Numbered from the stretch's first letter, positions 1 to 8,689 are shown. The stretch: DNA of 54,890 nt from Clostridiaceae bacterium (GCA_012521105.1 JAAYNA010000120.1:1-54890); one strand, 5' to 3'. Numbers and translations: made by a program. The notes: generated from the sequence alone by a model not told the origin.

Positions 1-15
1 AAGGAGGTGTTTCTA

Positions 16-1410
16 TTGGGAAAATTCCGTGAGAAGCTTTTGGACTGGAAAAAAAGACTTTCAGACAGACACATGTATAGTGTTTTTATTGTAATAGTTG
101 CTGTTGTCGCAGCTTGGGGTATATATCAGTATAAAAGAGCTGCCGACTTGAGACAGGAATTGGATAACCAGTATAACCGTGCTTTTTACGAAATGGTTGG
201 ATATGTACAGAATATTGAGGTACTGTTGATGAAAAGCATGATTTCGTCAACACCGCAAATGGCAGCTGAAACTTTGCAGGAGGCCTGGCATCAGGCAAAT
301 CTTGCCCAGACCAACCTGGGTCAGTTGCCTGTTACTCAGGAAGTGCTTGCAAACACCTCAAAATTCCTTTCTCAGGTTGGAGATTATGCATATGCACTGG
401 ACAGGCAAAATATTAACGGAAAGGAGATCACGGGAGAGCAATATAAACAACTGGAGCAGCTTCATCAATATTCGGTATCCCTCCAGGAGGCTTTGAATAA
501 CCTTCAGGCATCCATTTCGGAAGGTAGAATAAACTGGAATGAGCTGGCGAATAAAGGTACAGAATTGTTTAAAAAACAAAGCCAAAGTATGACCGGCCAA
601 TTATTTAGCGATATTGACAACACATTTCAGGAGTTTCCGACATTGATTTATGACGGCCCCTTTTCGGATCACATGACAAGTTTAAAGCCAAAAGGGCTGA
701 CAGGTAAAGAAGTTAGTGTTGAAGAAGCAAAAAAAAGAGTGGCAAAATTCTTTGGAGAGGATAAGGTTGCTTCGGTTGAACATACCGGCGATATCCAGGC
801 AGATACTTTGCCTGCATATAATTTTAAGATTACGTTTAAGGACAGGCCTGAAGAAGAATTTGCAACGGCTGACGTAACAAAAACAGGCGGACATGTAATC
901 TGGATGTTATATAACAGGGATGTGGGACAGGAAACACTTGGTGTTGATAAGGTAAAAGAAATTGGAAGAGAGTTTCTCGCCAGTCGTGGCTATAAAAATA
1001 TGAAGGACACGTATTATATTAAAGAAGACAGCACTGCCACAGTAAACTATGCATACGAACAGGACGGTGTTGTTGTATATTCAGATTTGATTAAGGTGAA
1101 AATCGCATTAGATAACGGAGAAGTAGTGGGCTTCGAGTCCAAGGGGTATATAATGAACCACACCGAGAGGGATATACCCGAACCCAAATTCACCGAAGCA
1201 CAGATAAAAGAAAATTTTATGGGGAAAAGAGACTTAAGCACCATAGGACTTGCCATAATACCCACCAATTTTGGCACCGAGATATTCTGCTATGAATTAA
1301 AGGGAAAACTTAACGACAGGGATTTCCTTGTCTATATCAATGCTGAAACGGGGGCTGAAGAACAGGTTCTTATTATAATTGACACACCTAATGGTATTCT
1401 TACATTATAG
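16..1410 (+). CDS. ypeB: Germination protein YpeB
   Basis: YpeB is a spore protein needed to place and stabilise the cortex-lytic enzyme SleB; the two are normally encoded together. The product is about 464 residues (family about 450). It has one N-terminal membrane anchor at about residues 19-38, then a helical, Gln/Leu-rich middle, then C-terminal PepSY/YPEB repeats from about residue 225 (for example the GGHVIWMLYNRD and GYIMNHTERDIPEP stretches). I place the start at TTG 16, because AAGGAGG at 1-7 lies 8 nt upstream; GTG at 7 would sit inside the ribosome site. That site at the window edge suggests a preceding gene, probably sleB, outside the window. A terminator follows directly. Confidence 0.9.
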   Translation: MGKFREKLLDWKKRLSDRHMYSVFIVIVAVVAAWGIYQYKRAADLRQELDNQYNRAFYEMVGYVQNIEVLLMKSMISSTPQMAAETLQEAWHQANLAQTNLGQLPVTQEVLANTSKFLSQVGDYAYALDRQNINGKEITGEQYKQLEQLHQYSVSLQEALNNLQASISEGRINWNELANKGTELFKKQSQSMTGQLFSDIDNTFQEFPTLIYDGPFSDHMTSLKPKGLTGKEVSVEEAKKRVAKFFGEDKVASVEHTGDIQADTLPAYNFKITFKDRPEEEFATADVTKTGGHVIWMLYNRDVGQETLGVDKVKEIGREFLASRGYKNMKDTYYIKEDSTATVNYAYEQDGVVVYSDLIKVKIALDNGEVVGFESKGYIMNHTERDIPEPKFTEAQIKENFMGKRDLSTIGLAIIPTNFGTEIFCYELKGKLNDRDFLVYINAETGAEEQVLIIIDTPNGILTL

Positions 1411-1424
1411 TTGAAAAAATAATC

Positions 1425-1449
1425 AGCAGCTCATTGAGCTGCTTTTTTT
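1425..1449 (+). terminator. Rho-independent terminator after ypeB
   Basis: AGCAGCTCA and TGAGCTGCT form a 9-bp stem with a minimal loop, followed by a run of T. It lies 15 bp after the ypeB stop codon. Confidence 0.85.
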
Positions 1450-1534
1450 ATGTCAAATTATTTACCGTAATGGTAGATATCTATATAGTAATTTTTTTAT
1501 GCAAAAAATTGACGCTTTTAAATTAAGGCTTGCC

Positions 1535-1563
1535 TTGTAGAATACAAAATTTTACTATATAAT
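1535..1563 (+). promoter_or_regulatory. Candidate sigma-A promoter of hisI-hisE
   Basis: A perfect TATAAT at 1558-1563 is preceded at 17 bp by a poor -35 (TTGTAG, 1535-1540). It lies about 70 bp before hisI. The -10 is good and the -35 weak, so this is only a candidate. A short inverted repeat, CTGTTG/CAACAG (1593-1598 and 1610-1615), lies in the resulting leader just before the ribosome site. Confidence 0.35.
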
Positions 1564-1629
1564 GAAAAAAGACTGCTAAGGCGGAATAGGGCCTGTTGTT
1601 TTTATAACTCAACAGCTGGGAGTAATAAA

Positions 1630-1971
1630 ATGGAAATATATGATCTGAAATATAGTGAAAATGGTTTAATCCCTGCAATTGTGCAGGATATGGAAACAAA
1701 AGAAGTGTTAATGATGGCCTATATGAACAGGGAAGCCCTTCTGAAGACTTTAAAAACCAGAAAGGCTACATATTGGAGCAGAAGCAGGCAAAAATTATGG
1801 GTTAAGGGTGAGACGTCGGGTAACTTTCAGTATGTTGATAAGATATACTACGATTGCGATGCCGATACCCTTCTTTTACTGGTCAGGCAGGAAGGTACAG
1901 CTTGTCATACGGGTTCAAAATCATGTTTTTACAGGGAATTAATTATGGAGGAGGAAAATGGTGAACAGTAA
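1630..1971 (+). CDS. hisI: Phosphoribosyl-AMP cyclohydrolase HisI
   Basis: HisI opens the adenine ring of phosphoribosyl-AMP, the third step of histidine biosynthesis, in the cytoplasm. The 113-residue length is that of a stand-alone HisI. Family motifs are visible: the [12 protein letters not shown] stretch near residue 27, the [14 protein letters not shown] motif near residue 47, and the metal-binding [11 protein letters not shown] and [11 protein letters not shown] segments at about 76-101. It overlaps hisE by 14 bp, so the two are translated together. Many bacteria fuse these domains as HisIE; here they are separate. No other his gene lies in the window. Confidence 0.95.
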   Translation: MEIYDLKYSENGLIPAIVQDMETKEVLMMAYMNREALLKTLKTRKATYWSRSRQKLWVKGETSGNFQYVDKIYYDCDADTLLLLVRQEGTACHTGSKSCFYRELIMEEENGEQ

Positions 1972-2248
1972 GTTCTATATTCTACAGGAAGTTTACGATG
2001 TTGTTATGGACAGAAAAAATAATCCGAAAGAGGGATCTTATACCAATTATTTATTCGACAAGGGACTGGACAAGATTTTGAAAAAAGTTGGTGAAGAAGC
2101 CTCAGAAGTTATAATCGGAGCCAAAAACGAGAATAAAGATGAAATAAGGTATGAAATAGCCGATTTGATATACCACCTGACAGTATTAATGATACATCAG
2201 GGCTTAACCTGGGAAGATATATGTGAGGAATTACAAAGCAGAAGATAA
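1958..2248 (+). CDS. hisE: Phosphoribosyl-ATP pyrophosphatase HisE
   Basis: HisE hydrolyses phosphoribosyl-ATP to phosphoribosyl-AMP and pyrophosphate, the second step of histidine biosynthesis. The 96-residue protein has the MazG-like all-helical pattern with the metal-binding acidic motifs [13 protein letters not shown] and [13 protein letters not shown], and the [19 protein letters not shown] signature. It overlaps the end of hisI. The ATG at 1958 is used; a GTG at 1961 fits the AGGAGG at 1949-1954 slightly better and would shorten the product by one residue. HisI, encoded just upstream, takes the product of this enzyme. Confidence 0.95.
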   Translation: MVNSKFYILQEVYDVVMDRKNNPKEGSYTNYLFDKGLDKILKKVGEEASEVIIGAKNENKDEIRYEIADLIYHLTVLMIHQGLTWEDICEELQSRR

Positions 2249-2295
2249 ATATTTACGGTAACATAAACAACACAGCGCATAAAGGAGGGGTTACA

Positions 2296-2583
2296 ATGCA
2301 GTGTCCTAAATGCGGAAATGATATACCCGTAACGGCAGAGCCTTGTGAAGTGCAGCAGGGAAAGGTTTACAGCGTATTACACTGGTTTGGCACATTGCTT
2401 TTGATGTTTATTCCTGTTGTAAATATTGTTCTTTTATTTGTTTGGGCTTTCAGCAACAAAGTAAGTAAAAATAAAAAAAATTGGGCAATAGCTTCACTTT
2501 TTATTGCCGTTATAATAATTATAATACTAATTATTTTATACGCTATGCTTGTAGCTATGTTTAACAGAATTTTCGGCGGTTAA
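2296..2583 (+). CDS. Small zinc-ribbon membrane protein, function unknown
   Basis: The 95-residue protein begins with a half zinc ribbon (CPKCG at residues 3-7, with a further Cys at 18). Two hydrophobic segments follow, at about 29-50 and 62-88, separated by a Lys/Asn-rich loop. A full ribbon would need a second CxxC pair, which is missing, so metal binding is uncertain. AGGAGG at 2283-2288 gives a strong start. It follows hisE by 47 bp and converges with argD. I do not recognise a specific family and assign no function. Confidence 0.75.
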   Translation: MQCPKCGNDIPVTAEPCEVQQGKVYSVLHWFGTLLLMFIPVVNIVLLFVWAFSNKVSKNKKNWAIASLFIAVIIIIILIILYAMLVAMFNRIFGG

Positions 2584-2592
2584 TATATAAGG

Positions 2593-2624
2593 GGTTGACA
2601 GGAGGGAAGGATTGCCTGTCAACC
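2593..2624. terminator. Convergent hairpin between the small membrane protein gene and argD
   Basis: GGTTGACAGG (2593-2602) pairs perfectly with CCTGTCAACC (2615-2624). The stem touches the argD stop codon (minus strand) and follows the plus-strand gene by 9 bp, so it can end both transcripts. T-tracts are short on both sides. Confidence 0.65.
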
Positions 2625-2625
2625 T

Positions 2626-3825
2626 TTAATTTATATCCTTAAGAACCTCTACCAAAACATTAATTAACCCGTCCATATCGTTTCTGGTAACAATAAGGGG
2701 TGGTAGGATTCTTAAGATATTTTCACCCGATGTTCCCAAAAGGTACTTCTTTTCAAATAACTTCTCATTTACTGATTTTGCGATTGGCCTGTTAAACTCT
2801 ACTCCTATCATCAGGCCTTTACCGCGAACTTCCTTTATTATCGGGAAATCTTTCTTTACACTTTCCATTCTTTCAAAGAAGTAATTACCCATTTCAGCTG
2901 CATTATCACTTAAGTTTTCATTGATAATAGTGGATAAAACTGCAAGACCGGCACTGCAGGCCAAAGGATTACCACCGAAAGTGGAACCATGATCACCGGG
3001 TTCAAAAGCATTTGCAACATGTTCCTTCGCACAGAGTGCTCCAATTGGAAAGCCACCGGCAAGTGCCTTTGCAAGTGTAAATATATCCGGTTCAACGCCA
3101 TAATGCTGGTAACCAAAAAGTTTACCCGTTCTTCCCAAACCACATTGAACTTCATCAAATATTAAAAGAATTTCCTTTTTATCACATAATTCCCGAACAG
3201 CCTGCATGTATTCGGCAGTAGTGGGATTAACACCGCTTTCACCCTGAATTGGTTCAAGCATTACCGCACAGGTATTTTCGTTTATTGCTTTTTCCAAAGC
3301 CGACACATCATTTATAGGAACTTTTGAGAATTTAGGGGTTAACGGGCTGTATGGTTTTTGGTATTTTTCCTGTCCGGTTGCAGCAATAGTGGCAAGGGTT
3401 CTTCCATGAAAGGAATTATCCAGCGTAATAATTTCATATTTTTCAGACAGCCCTTTTTTCTTGAAGTAAAGGCGTGCAAGTTTAATGGCACCTTCATTGG
3501 CTTCGGCACCACTGTTAGCAAAAAAAATGCGGTCTGCGCATGAATTATTAACAATTAATTCTGCAAGGTTGGCCTGCTGCTCAATATAATACAGGCTTGA
3601 ACAGTGTATCAGTTTTTTGGCCTGCTCGCAGATTGAATTAACCAGCACCGGATGTGAGTGCCCTAAAGCACTGACTGCAATACCTGCGAAAAAGTCATAG
3701 TACTCGTTACCTTCGGTATCATAGAGCAGTATGCCCTTCCCATGGGTAAAGCAAACCCGAACTCTATCCCCGAAAGTATTCATATAATACTTTTTATCTT
3801 TTTTGATAATCTCTTCTAATTTCAT
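2626..3825 (-). CDS. argD: Acetylornithine aminotransferase ArgD
   Basis: This is a class III PLP-dependent aminotransferase of 399 residues that transfers the amino group between glutamate and N-acetylglutamate semialdehyde in arginine biosynthesis. Visible features are the GIAVSALGHSHP N-terminal segment, FANSGAEANEGAIKLAR, the FDEVQCGLGRTGK motif and the PLP-lysine segment FTLAKALAGGFPIGA at about residues 230-245. The ribosome site GGAGGTG is clear. It stands apart from other arg genes, but a near-consensus ARG box lies 36 bp upstream of its start, which supports arginine rather than another omega-transaminase role. Ornithine and acetylornithine transaminases are hard to separate by sequence alone. 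Confidence 0.88.
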   Translation of the reverse strand: MKLEEIIKKDKKYYMNTFGDRVRVCFTHGKGILLYDTEGNEYYDFFAGIAVSALGHSHPVLVNSICEQAKKLIHCSSLYYIEQQANLAELIVNNSCADRIFFANSGAEANEGAIKLARLYFKKKGLSEKYEIITLDNSFHGRTLATIAATGQEKYQKPYSPLTPKFSKVPINDVSALEKAINENTCAVMLEPIQGESGVNPTTAEYMQAVRELCDKKEILLIFDEVQCGLGRTGKLFGYQHYGVEPDIFTLAKALAGGFPIGALCAKEHVANAFEPGDHGSTFGGNPLACSAGLAVLSTIINENLSDNAAEMGNYFFERMESVKKDFPIIKEVRGKGLMIGVEFNRPIAKSVNEKLFEKKYLLGTSGENILRILPPLIVTRNDMDGLINVLVEVLKDIN

Positions 3826-3860
3826 TGTGCACCTCCGGTGAAGCTAAATATTTACAATTC

Positions 3861-3874
3861 TGAACAACAATTCA
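3861..3874. promoter_or_regulatory. Probable ARG box (ArgR/AhrC operator) upstream of argD
   Basis: TGAACAACAATTCA matches the inverted-repeat ARG box core TGAAT-N4-ATTCA with a single mismatch. It lies in the argD leader, 36 bp before the start codon. A second partial half-site, TGAAATTCA (3894-3902), lies 19 bp further upstream. ArgR hexamers usually bind paired boxes; this pairing is inference. Confidence 0.6.
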
Positions 3875-3923
3875 TAATGCTGTCTTAAAGGTGTGAAATT
3901 CAGACAAATAACTTTTGGGTATA

Positions 3924-3952
3924 ATTATACGAAACATTGTATAAAAATACAA
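3924..3952 (-). promoter_or_regulatory. Candidate argD promoter with a 12-bp palindrome
   Basis: On the minus strand TTGTAT and TATAAT are 17 bp apart, with the -10 at 3924-3929. The -10 lies inside the perfect palindrome GTATAATTATAC (3919-3930), which also reads TATAAT on the plus strand. Transcription would start near 3917 and run through the ARG box. Confidence 0.5.
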
Positions 3953-4204
3953 GTATTATTTTAAAAATTTATAAAAAATAACACGGGCAAGTGTATTATT
4001 CCGCTTAATACGCCTTTGCAGTGGAACCGACAGGGTGTAAAACTTGTTTTTACATATGCTTTTAAACAGGGGATGTACACACCCTGACAGTAAGTTTTGA
4101 AGTGATGGAATATCAGTAACAGGTGAATCAATGTAGAATAATTAATTAAAATTGATAACAGCACAAAGAGCTGTACAGTAAAAATAAAAAGACATTGTTG
4201 ATCA
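3953..4204. other. Intergenic stretch without a convincing gene
   Basis: The 419 bp between argD and the 49-residue minus-strand gene hold the argD control region and then about 250 bp in which I see no supported gene. Possible frames lack ribosome sites and have an unconvincing amino-acid composition. An inverted repeat CAGGGTGT/ACACCCTG (4030-4037 and 4079-4086) is the only structure noted. Confidence 0.5.
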
Positions 4205-4238
4205 AAACAGAAAGAGCAAGGAGAATATCCTTGCCCTT
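4205..4238 (-). terminator. Minus-strand terminator after the 49-residue gene
   Basis: GCAAGGA/TCCTTGC (4216-4222 and 4228-4234) forms a stem with a 5-nt loop. On the minus strand it is followed by a broken T-tract. It lies 7 bp after the stop codon of the small gene, which supports that gene being expressed. Confidence 0.6.
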
Positions 4239-4244
4239 AAATTT

Positions 4245-4394
4245 TTAGTTTTGAACGTCATCATTTTTATCAATTAATTTTTTGTCAATCCATTTAACAC
4301 TGTTACGAGCAGTTTGAACGAGTACTTCATGATTTCTTTCCACTAGAACTATAGCATCGCGCCCAAGAAACTTAATTTTTTGACCAAGTTTCAT
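4245..4394 (-). CDS. Unrecognised 49-residue basic protein
   Basis: This small gene has a good ribosome site (AGGAGAG, 9 nt before the ATG), a clean stop and a terminator just after it. The product begins MKLGQKIKFLGRDAIVLVER and ends with an acidic tail (DKNDDVQN). The sequence alternates charged and hydrophobic residues in a way consistent with a small folded domain; there is no signal peptide or membrane segment. It lies downstream of the COG2509 flavoprotein gene on the same strand, with a 122-bp gap. I do not recognise a family and offer no function. Confidence 0.65.
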   Translation of the reverse strand: MKLGQKIKFLGRDAIVLVERNHEVLVQTARNSVKWIDKKLIDKNDDVQN

Positions 4395-4516
4395 ACATCA
4401 CATCTCTCCTGTATAAAAGGTCAGTTTCCAGATTTTTATATTAATAAAAATATATCATAAATGGTGAACAATAATATTACAACAATACTACAATCATGTT
4501 GCAAATTAGTTACTAA

Positions 4517-5911
4517 TCATCCTGGTAATCGTTTTGCTATGGAACGTGCTACATGAACACCACTTGCTGCAGCTTGTGAAAGACCGCGTGTAATACCGGC
4601 ACCGTCTCCAATTGCAAAAAAGCCTTCCAGCCGGGTTTCGAATTCATTGCTCAGCTGAAGCCTCGAGCTGTAGAATTTAACCTCGACTCCGTAAAGAAGG
4701 GTATCGTAATTTGCCGTACCTGGAGCGATATTATCAAGAACATGAATCATCTCGATGATATTATCCAGGTGCCGTTTTGTAAGAACAAGGCTCAAATCGC
4801 CCGGGGTTGCTTTTAATGTTGGTTTTGTAAAACTTTGACCAAGCCTGTGTTCATTTGTCCTTTTCCCCTGAATTAAGTCACCAAAACGTTGCACCAGAAC
4901 ACCACCGCCCAGCATATTTGACAGTGATGCAATGGATTTGCCATACTGGTAGGGTTCTTTAAAAGGCTCTGTAAAACGGTTACTAACCAGTAATGCAAAA
5001 TTCGTGTTTTCACTTCTGAGTGCCTTGTCTGTATAACTGTGACCGTTTACAGTTATAATACCTTCAACATTTTCGCTTACAACATAACCGTACGGGTTCA
5101 TACAGAATGTTCTTACAACATCCCCATATTGCTTTGTTCTATAGAGAAATTTGGATTCATAAACCACATTGGTAATATGTTCAAACACTTTAGCCGGAAG
5201 TTCAACCCTGACACCGATATCCACCTGATTGTTAATAAGTGACAGGCCTAATTTTCTGCACTGAGCCGAAAACCACTCTGCTCCTGTACGGCCTGGCGCT
5301 GCAATCAGATATTTACAGGTGATCATCTGACCATTCTTCATTTTCAGAGAATATCCGGAGTCAATACTTTCAATGGAATCAACAGGGGCATTGCAGACTA
5401 TTTCAACCTTTTCGGTCAGGTAATCATACATTCTGTATAAAATCTGTCTGTTGTTTTCGGTACCTAAATGCTTAACCGATGCAGACAAAAGATGAAGATC
5501 ATAGCCAAGGGCCAATTTGGATATTTTTTTTGCCTCTTCGCTTTCGGTTGAGTACCTTTCCATAGTGGCTCCAAAGTTTACATTTATAGAATCCACGTAC
5601 TCAATAAGGTCCATTATATATTCCTGCTCAAGGTAATCGGTGAGCCAGCCTCCGAAATTAGTTGTGAAATTATATTTTCCGTCCGAAAATGCTCCAGCTC
5701 CGCCAAATCCGCTCATAATATCGCAACTCTTGCATTGAATGCAAGAAGGTACTTTTTTACTTACTATTGGACAATTTCTATGGTAGATGTCATTCCCCTG
5801 CTCCAGCATCAGGATATCTGCACCGGGAATAAGTTTATTCAGCTCGTACCCGGCAAAAATACCAGCTGTACCGCAGCCTATAATTACAATATCATACGAA
5901 GTTTTCTTCAT
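4517..5911 (-). CDS. COG2509-type FAD-dependent dehydrogenase, substrate unknown
   Basis: The 464-residue flavoprotein starts with a dinucleotide-binding motif (IVIIGCGTAGIFAGYEL, about residues 8-24). A short cysteine-rich stretch follows (CPIVSKKVPSCIQCKSCD, about 47-64), typical of the uncharacterised COG2509 family. The C-terminal FAD motif is FFAIGDGAGITRGLSQAAASG, about 430-450. The four cysteines could be redox-active or bind metal; this is inference. The ribosome site is AGAGAGG on the minus strand. It may be co-transcribed with the 49-residue gene downstream. The physiological substrate of this family is not known to me. Confidence 0.8.
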   Translation of the reverse strand: MKKTSYDIVIIGCGTAGIFAGYELNKLIPGADILMLEQGNDIYHRNCPIVSKKVPSCIQCKSCDIMSGFGGAGAFSDGKYNFTTNFGGWLTDYLEQEYIMDLIEYVDSINVNFGATMERYSTESEEAKKISKLALGYDLHLLSASVKHLGTENNRQILYRMYDYLTEKVEIVCNAPVDSIESIDSGYSLKMKNGQMITCKYLIAAPGRTGAEWFSAQCRKLGLSLINNQVDIGVRVELPAKVFEHITNVVYESKFLYRTKQYGDVVRTFCMNPYGYVVSENVEGIITVNGHSYTDKALRSENTNFALLVSNRFTEPFKEPYQYGKSIASLSNMLGGGVLVQRFGDLIQGKRTNEHRLGQSFTKPTLKATPGDLSLVLTKRHLDNIIEMIHVLDNIAPGTANYDTLLYGVEVKFYSSRLQLSNEFETRLEGFFAIGDGAGITRGLSQAAASGVHVARSIAKRLPG

Positions 5912-5987
5912 TCAATTCATCCTCTCTGAGTACCACCATATTAACTTCGTTCTTCGCTAAATTGCCCGCTTTACAAATAGGCAATTA

Positions 5988-6017
5988 ATTATAACATAGT
6001 AAGTTTGAAAACCGCAA
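5988..6017 (-). promoter_or_regulatory. Extended -10 promoter of the COG2509 flavoprotein gene
   Basis: On the minus strand TGT-TATAAT (with -10 at 5988-5993) is an extended -10, with a weak TTGCGG 18 bp upstream. Immediately downstream lies an inverted repeat AATTGCC/GGCAATT (5960-5966 and 5980-5986), which could be an operator or a 5'-leader stem. Confidence 0.5.
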
Positions 6018-6161
6018 CAAAAGTCTTTTTGTGGTTTATTATTCTAACATTTTATATAGATTTTATGAATATAAATCATGTAGAAAAAACATTGAAATAT
6101 TAACAGAAATAGTATAAACTGAATGAGTAATTATTGGTATATTTTATAGGAGGTTAGAATC

Positions 6162-6629
6162 ATGACTGATTTGGGCGGTTTTGGAGTCGTTGCGGCTGCG
6201 GCAATACTTGGCATAGTGATTGGGGTGATTATTGGTATTGCATTCTATGTTTTCTTTGCTTTTTCGCTATACCGGTTGGCACAAAGCAGGAACGTAGATA
6301 TGCCCTGGTTAGCCTGGATACCAATCGCACAAATGTACATTATCGGCAAACTGGTGAAATCAGTTAAGGTAAGTAATTTCGAAATTCCCAGCCTTGAAAT
6401 TGTTTTGCCTGCTGCAATGCTGGTATTTGTTCTGCTTAGAGGTATTACTGTACTTGGTTTTCTTATTACAATAGCTTTCTATGCCTTATTGCTGTTATCT
6501 CTGTATAACCTTTACAAGCAGTATTTGCCTGAAAATGCAGTTGCATATACAATATTAAGCATTTTCGGCATTCCGGTTCCATTTTTCTTCTTAAAAATAT
6601 CTAAGCTGAATCCGATAGAAAATGCTTAA
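6162..6629 (+). CDS. Small four-helix membrane protein, unknown function
   Basis: The 155-residue protein has four hydrophobic segments, at about residues 8-36, 46-63, 79-100 and 102-120 with a last one near 128-146. It has a conserved-looking core (SLYRLAQSRNVDMPWLAWIP). The pattern of an amphipathic aromatic loop after the first helix is common among small conserved membrane proteins of Firmicutes. AGGAGG lies 7-8 nt before the ATG. It is monocistronic, with a terminator 38 bp after the stop. No catalytic motif is visible and no function is assigned. Confidence 0.75.
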   Translation: MTDLGGFGVVAAAAILGIVIGVIIGIAFYVFFAFSLYRLAQSRNVDMPWLAWIPIAQMYIIGKLVKSVKVSNFEIPSLEIVLPAAMLVFVLLRGITVLGFLITIAFYALLLLSLYNLYKQYLPENAVAYTILSIFGIPVPFFFLKISKLNPIENA

Positions 6630-6666
6630 ACTGTACATATAATGGGATAAAGTATTTTTAACAAAG

Positions 6667-6704
6667 CACCCGCCGGTTATCAGATGATAATCCTGCGGGT
6701 GTTT
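6667..6704 (+). terminator. Terminator after the small membrane protein gene
   Basis: CACCCGC/GCGGGTG (6667-6673 and 6695-6701) encloses a second stem, GGTTATC with GATAATC. A short T-tract follows. It separates the membrane protein gene from the polysaccharide cluster. Confidence 0.75.
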
Positions 6705-6862
6705 GTATGTAAAATGGTGATTTTCCTTCTGCAGAGCTATGCGCTGGTTGAACATAGGGCTTGTTTCGGATAGCTGACTTAAAAGGTTTGATTTGCAGGT
6801 ATAAAAATGATAATATAAAGCAGAAATTACATTCAATTTTTGTAAACATAAGGTTGGATAGT

Positions 6863-8107
6863 ATGAAAAAAGTTTTGATGATAGCTCACCAGTTTCCGCC
6901 AATAGGCGGTTCAGGCGTTCAGCGTACTGTTAAATTTGTTAAATACCTGCCCGAATATGGTTGGGAAGGAATTGTACTGACACGTGATGCGAAAAGGGCT
7001 CAGCTTACCGATAATACAATGATGAAGGAAATCCCTGAGAATACAAAAATATACCGTACCCCAGCATGGGATTTTTCAGAATGGCCCTTTCCTTTCAACC
7101 TTGCAGGTAAATATGTAAGGCGGAGGGTACTGATTCCTGACGGTGAAAGACTGTGGGAAATATTCTCGTATAGAAAAGCATTGGATATAGTAAAAGAAGA
7201 GAACGTTGACTTAATATATTCCACCTCCCAGCCTTTTAGCACTCATCTGCTTGCTATGAAGGTTAAAAAAGCCTTTCCCGATATTCCATGGGTTTCGGAT
7301 TTCCGGGATGAATGGACCAATAATGCTTTTGTTAAGGCATATAATTACAGGCCTTTCAGGGTAAAAAAGGAAAAGGCCCTTGAGAGGGAAGTATTTGAAA
7401 TGTCGGACGCGATTGTAATCAATACACCGGTTATGCGGGATAACTCTGTAAAGGACAACCCCGATCTGAAACACAAATTCCATGTAATACCTAACGGGTT
7501 TGATCGCGAGGATTTCGAAGGAATAGAGCCGGGGGGAAGAAATGATAAGTTTACTTTAACATATACCGGACTTATTTATGGAAATACCAGCCCGGAAACG
7601 GTTTTTTCAGCGATTGAAAAACTTAACGGTGAAGGCCTTATAAACTTGTCGGATATCAGACTTCGTTTTATAGGGCGCTTTAAAGTGGAAGAACTGAATA
7701 AAATGGCTAAAGCCCACAACATTCACGACACGGTTCAGATACTTCCGTACATGCCTCACAGGGAAAGTGTTGCCAATCTTATGCAGTCAGATGCTCTGTT
7801 GTTATTGTTAGGGAAGGGCACCGATGCAATATACACCGGGAAACTTATGGAGTATATAAACACCGGAAAACCAATTCTTGCTACAATACCCGTGAATGGT
7901 GCGGCAGCAAAACTAATTGCTGAAACAAGAACGGGTTTTGTTTCTGATTGTGACGATGTTGAAACCACTGCAAGAAACTTTAAAGTCCTGTACGACTATT
8001 GGAAACAGGGGACAGAGTTTTTCAACCCGGACAGGCAAAAAATTGCTCAATACGAAAGAAGGGAACTTACAAAAAAACTTGCAGACATATTTAACGAATT
8101 ATGTTAA
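6863..8107 (+). CDS. GT4-type glycosyltransferase
   Basis: This 414-residue GT-B fold glycosyltransferase would act on the cytoplasmic face of the membrane in building an envelope polysaccharide. The N-terminal acceptor domain begins MKKVLMIAHQFPPIGGSGVQ, with the Gly-rich loop typical of family 4. The C-terminal donor domain starts near residue 220 (FTLTYTGLIYGNTSPETV) and contains the GKLMEYINTGKPILATIP segment with the family glutamate. The ATG at 6863 is preceded by AGG-TTGG; earlier in-frame starts lack a ribosome site. It heads the plus-strand half of a polysaccharide region. Donor and acceptor sugars cannot be read from the sequence. Confidence 0.85.
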   Translation: MKKVLMIAHQFPPIGGSGVQRTVKFVKYLPEYGWEGIVLTRDAKRAQLTDNTMMKEIPENTKIYRTPAWDFSEWPFPFNLAGKYVRRRVLIPDGERLWEIFSYRKALDIVKEENVDLIYSTSQPFSTHLLAMKVKKAFPDIPWVSDFRDEWTNNAFVKAYNYRPFRVKKEKALEREVFEMSDAIVINTPVMRDNSVKDNPDLKHKFHVIPNGFDREDFEGIEPGGRNDKFTLTYTGLIYGNTSPETVFSAIEKLNGEGLINLSDIRLRFIGRFKVEELNKMAKAHNIHDTVQILPYMPHRESVANLMQSDALLLLLGKGTDAIYTGKLMEYINTGKPILATIPVNGAAAKLIAETRTGFVSDCDDVETTARNFKVLYDYWKQGTEFFNPDRQKIAQYERRELTKKLADIFNELC

Positions 8108-8206
8108 AATTTAAATATCTTATTTTAGGGATAAAATACTGTTCATATTAATAGCATTATGTTTTACCACAGGTGCAAGATATTAAAAAAGGAGCGGGGA
8201 GCTGAA

Positions 8207-8689
8207 ATGAAAATTTTGGATGATAAAGGAAGACTGTTTGGCATTATCAATATTATTGACCTTCTTGTTCTATTGTTGGTGCTAGTCGTTATTGCAGGTG
8301 GTATATGGTTTTTTTCAAGGAAGGATACCACCGAAACAGGACCCACCGAAGTATACTATGTTACAATAAAATGTGCAGAGCTTGACGAAGAAGTTGCTGA
8401 TTATCTCCATATAGGCGACAGACTATACTATGCCAACGGTTTTACAGATGTAGTAGTTACCGAGGTAAGTGTTGAACCTGCAAAGATTGATGTTGTGCGT
8501 GACGATGGTACAATTATCGTTGCTACTCATCCCGAATTAAAGGACATATATGTTACCGTCAAGGTTAATAGCATACCCGGCGATCCCATGCTGTGGATTG
8601 GGCAGTTACATGCAACTGTTGGAAAGGAACTTGTATTAAAAACACAATATGTTGAAGTGCCGGGCGTTATTACCGGGATTACGAAATAG
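8207..8689 (+). CDS. DUF4330-family membrane-anchored protein
   Basis: The 160-residue protein has a short cytoplasmic start (MKILDDKGRLFGIINIID), one membrane segment at about residues 15-37, and an external beta-rich domain. That layout and start match DUF4330 proteins, which recur in clostridial polysaccharide loci; their function is unknown to me. GGAG/GGGGA lies upstream of ATG 8207. The stop is 11 bp before the next gene, so they are co-transcribed. A role in polymer assembly or export at the membrane is inferred only from context. Confidence 0.75.
   Translation: MKILDDKGRLFGIINIIDLLVLLLVLVVIAGGIWFFSRKDTTETGPTEVYYVTIKCAELDEEVADYLHIGDRLYYANGFTDVVVTEVSVEPAKIDVVRDDGTIIVATHPELKDIYVTVKVNSIPGDPMLWIGQLHATVGKELVLKTQYVEVPGVITGITK

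Noticed and set aside
3961..4164. A 67-codon minus-strand frame between argD and the 49-residue gene
   Set aside because: It starts at GTG without a ribosome site and its composition is that of translated AT-rich non-coding DNA.
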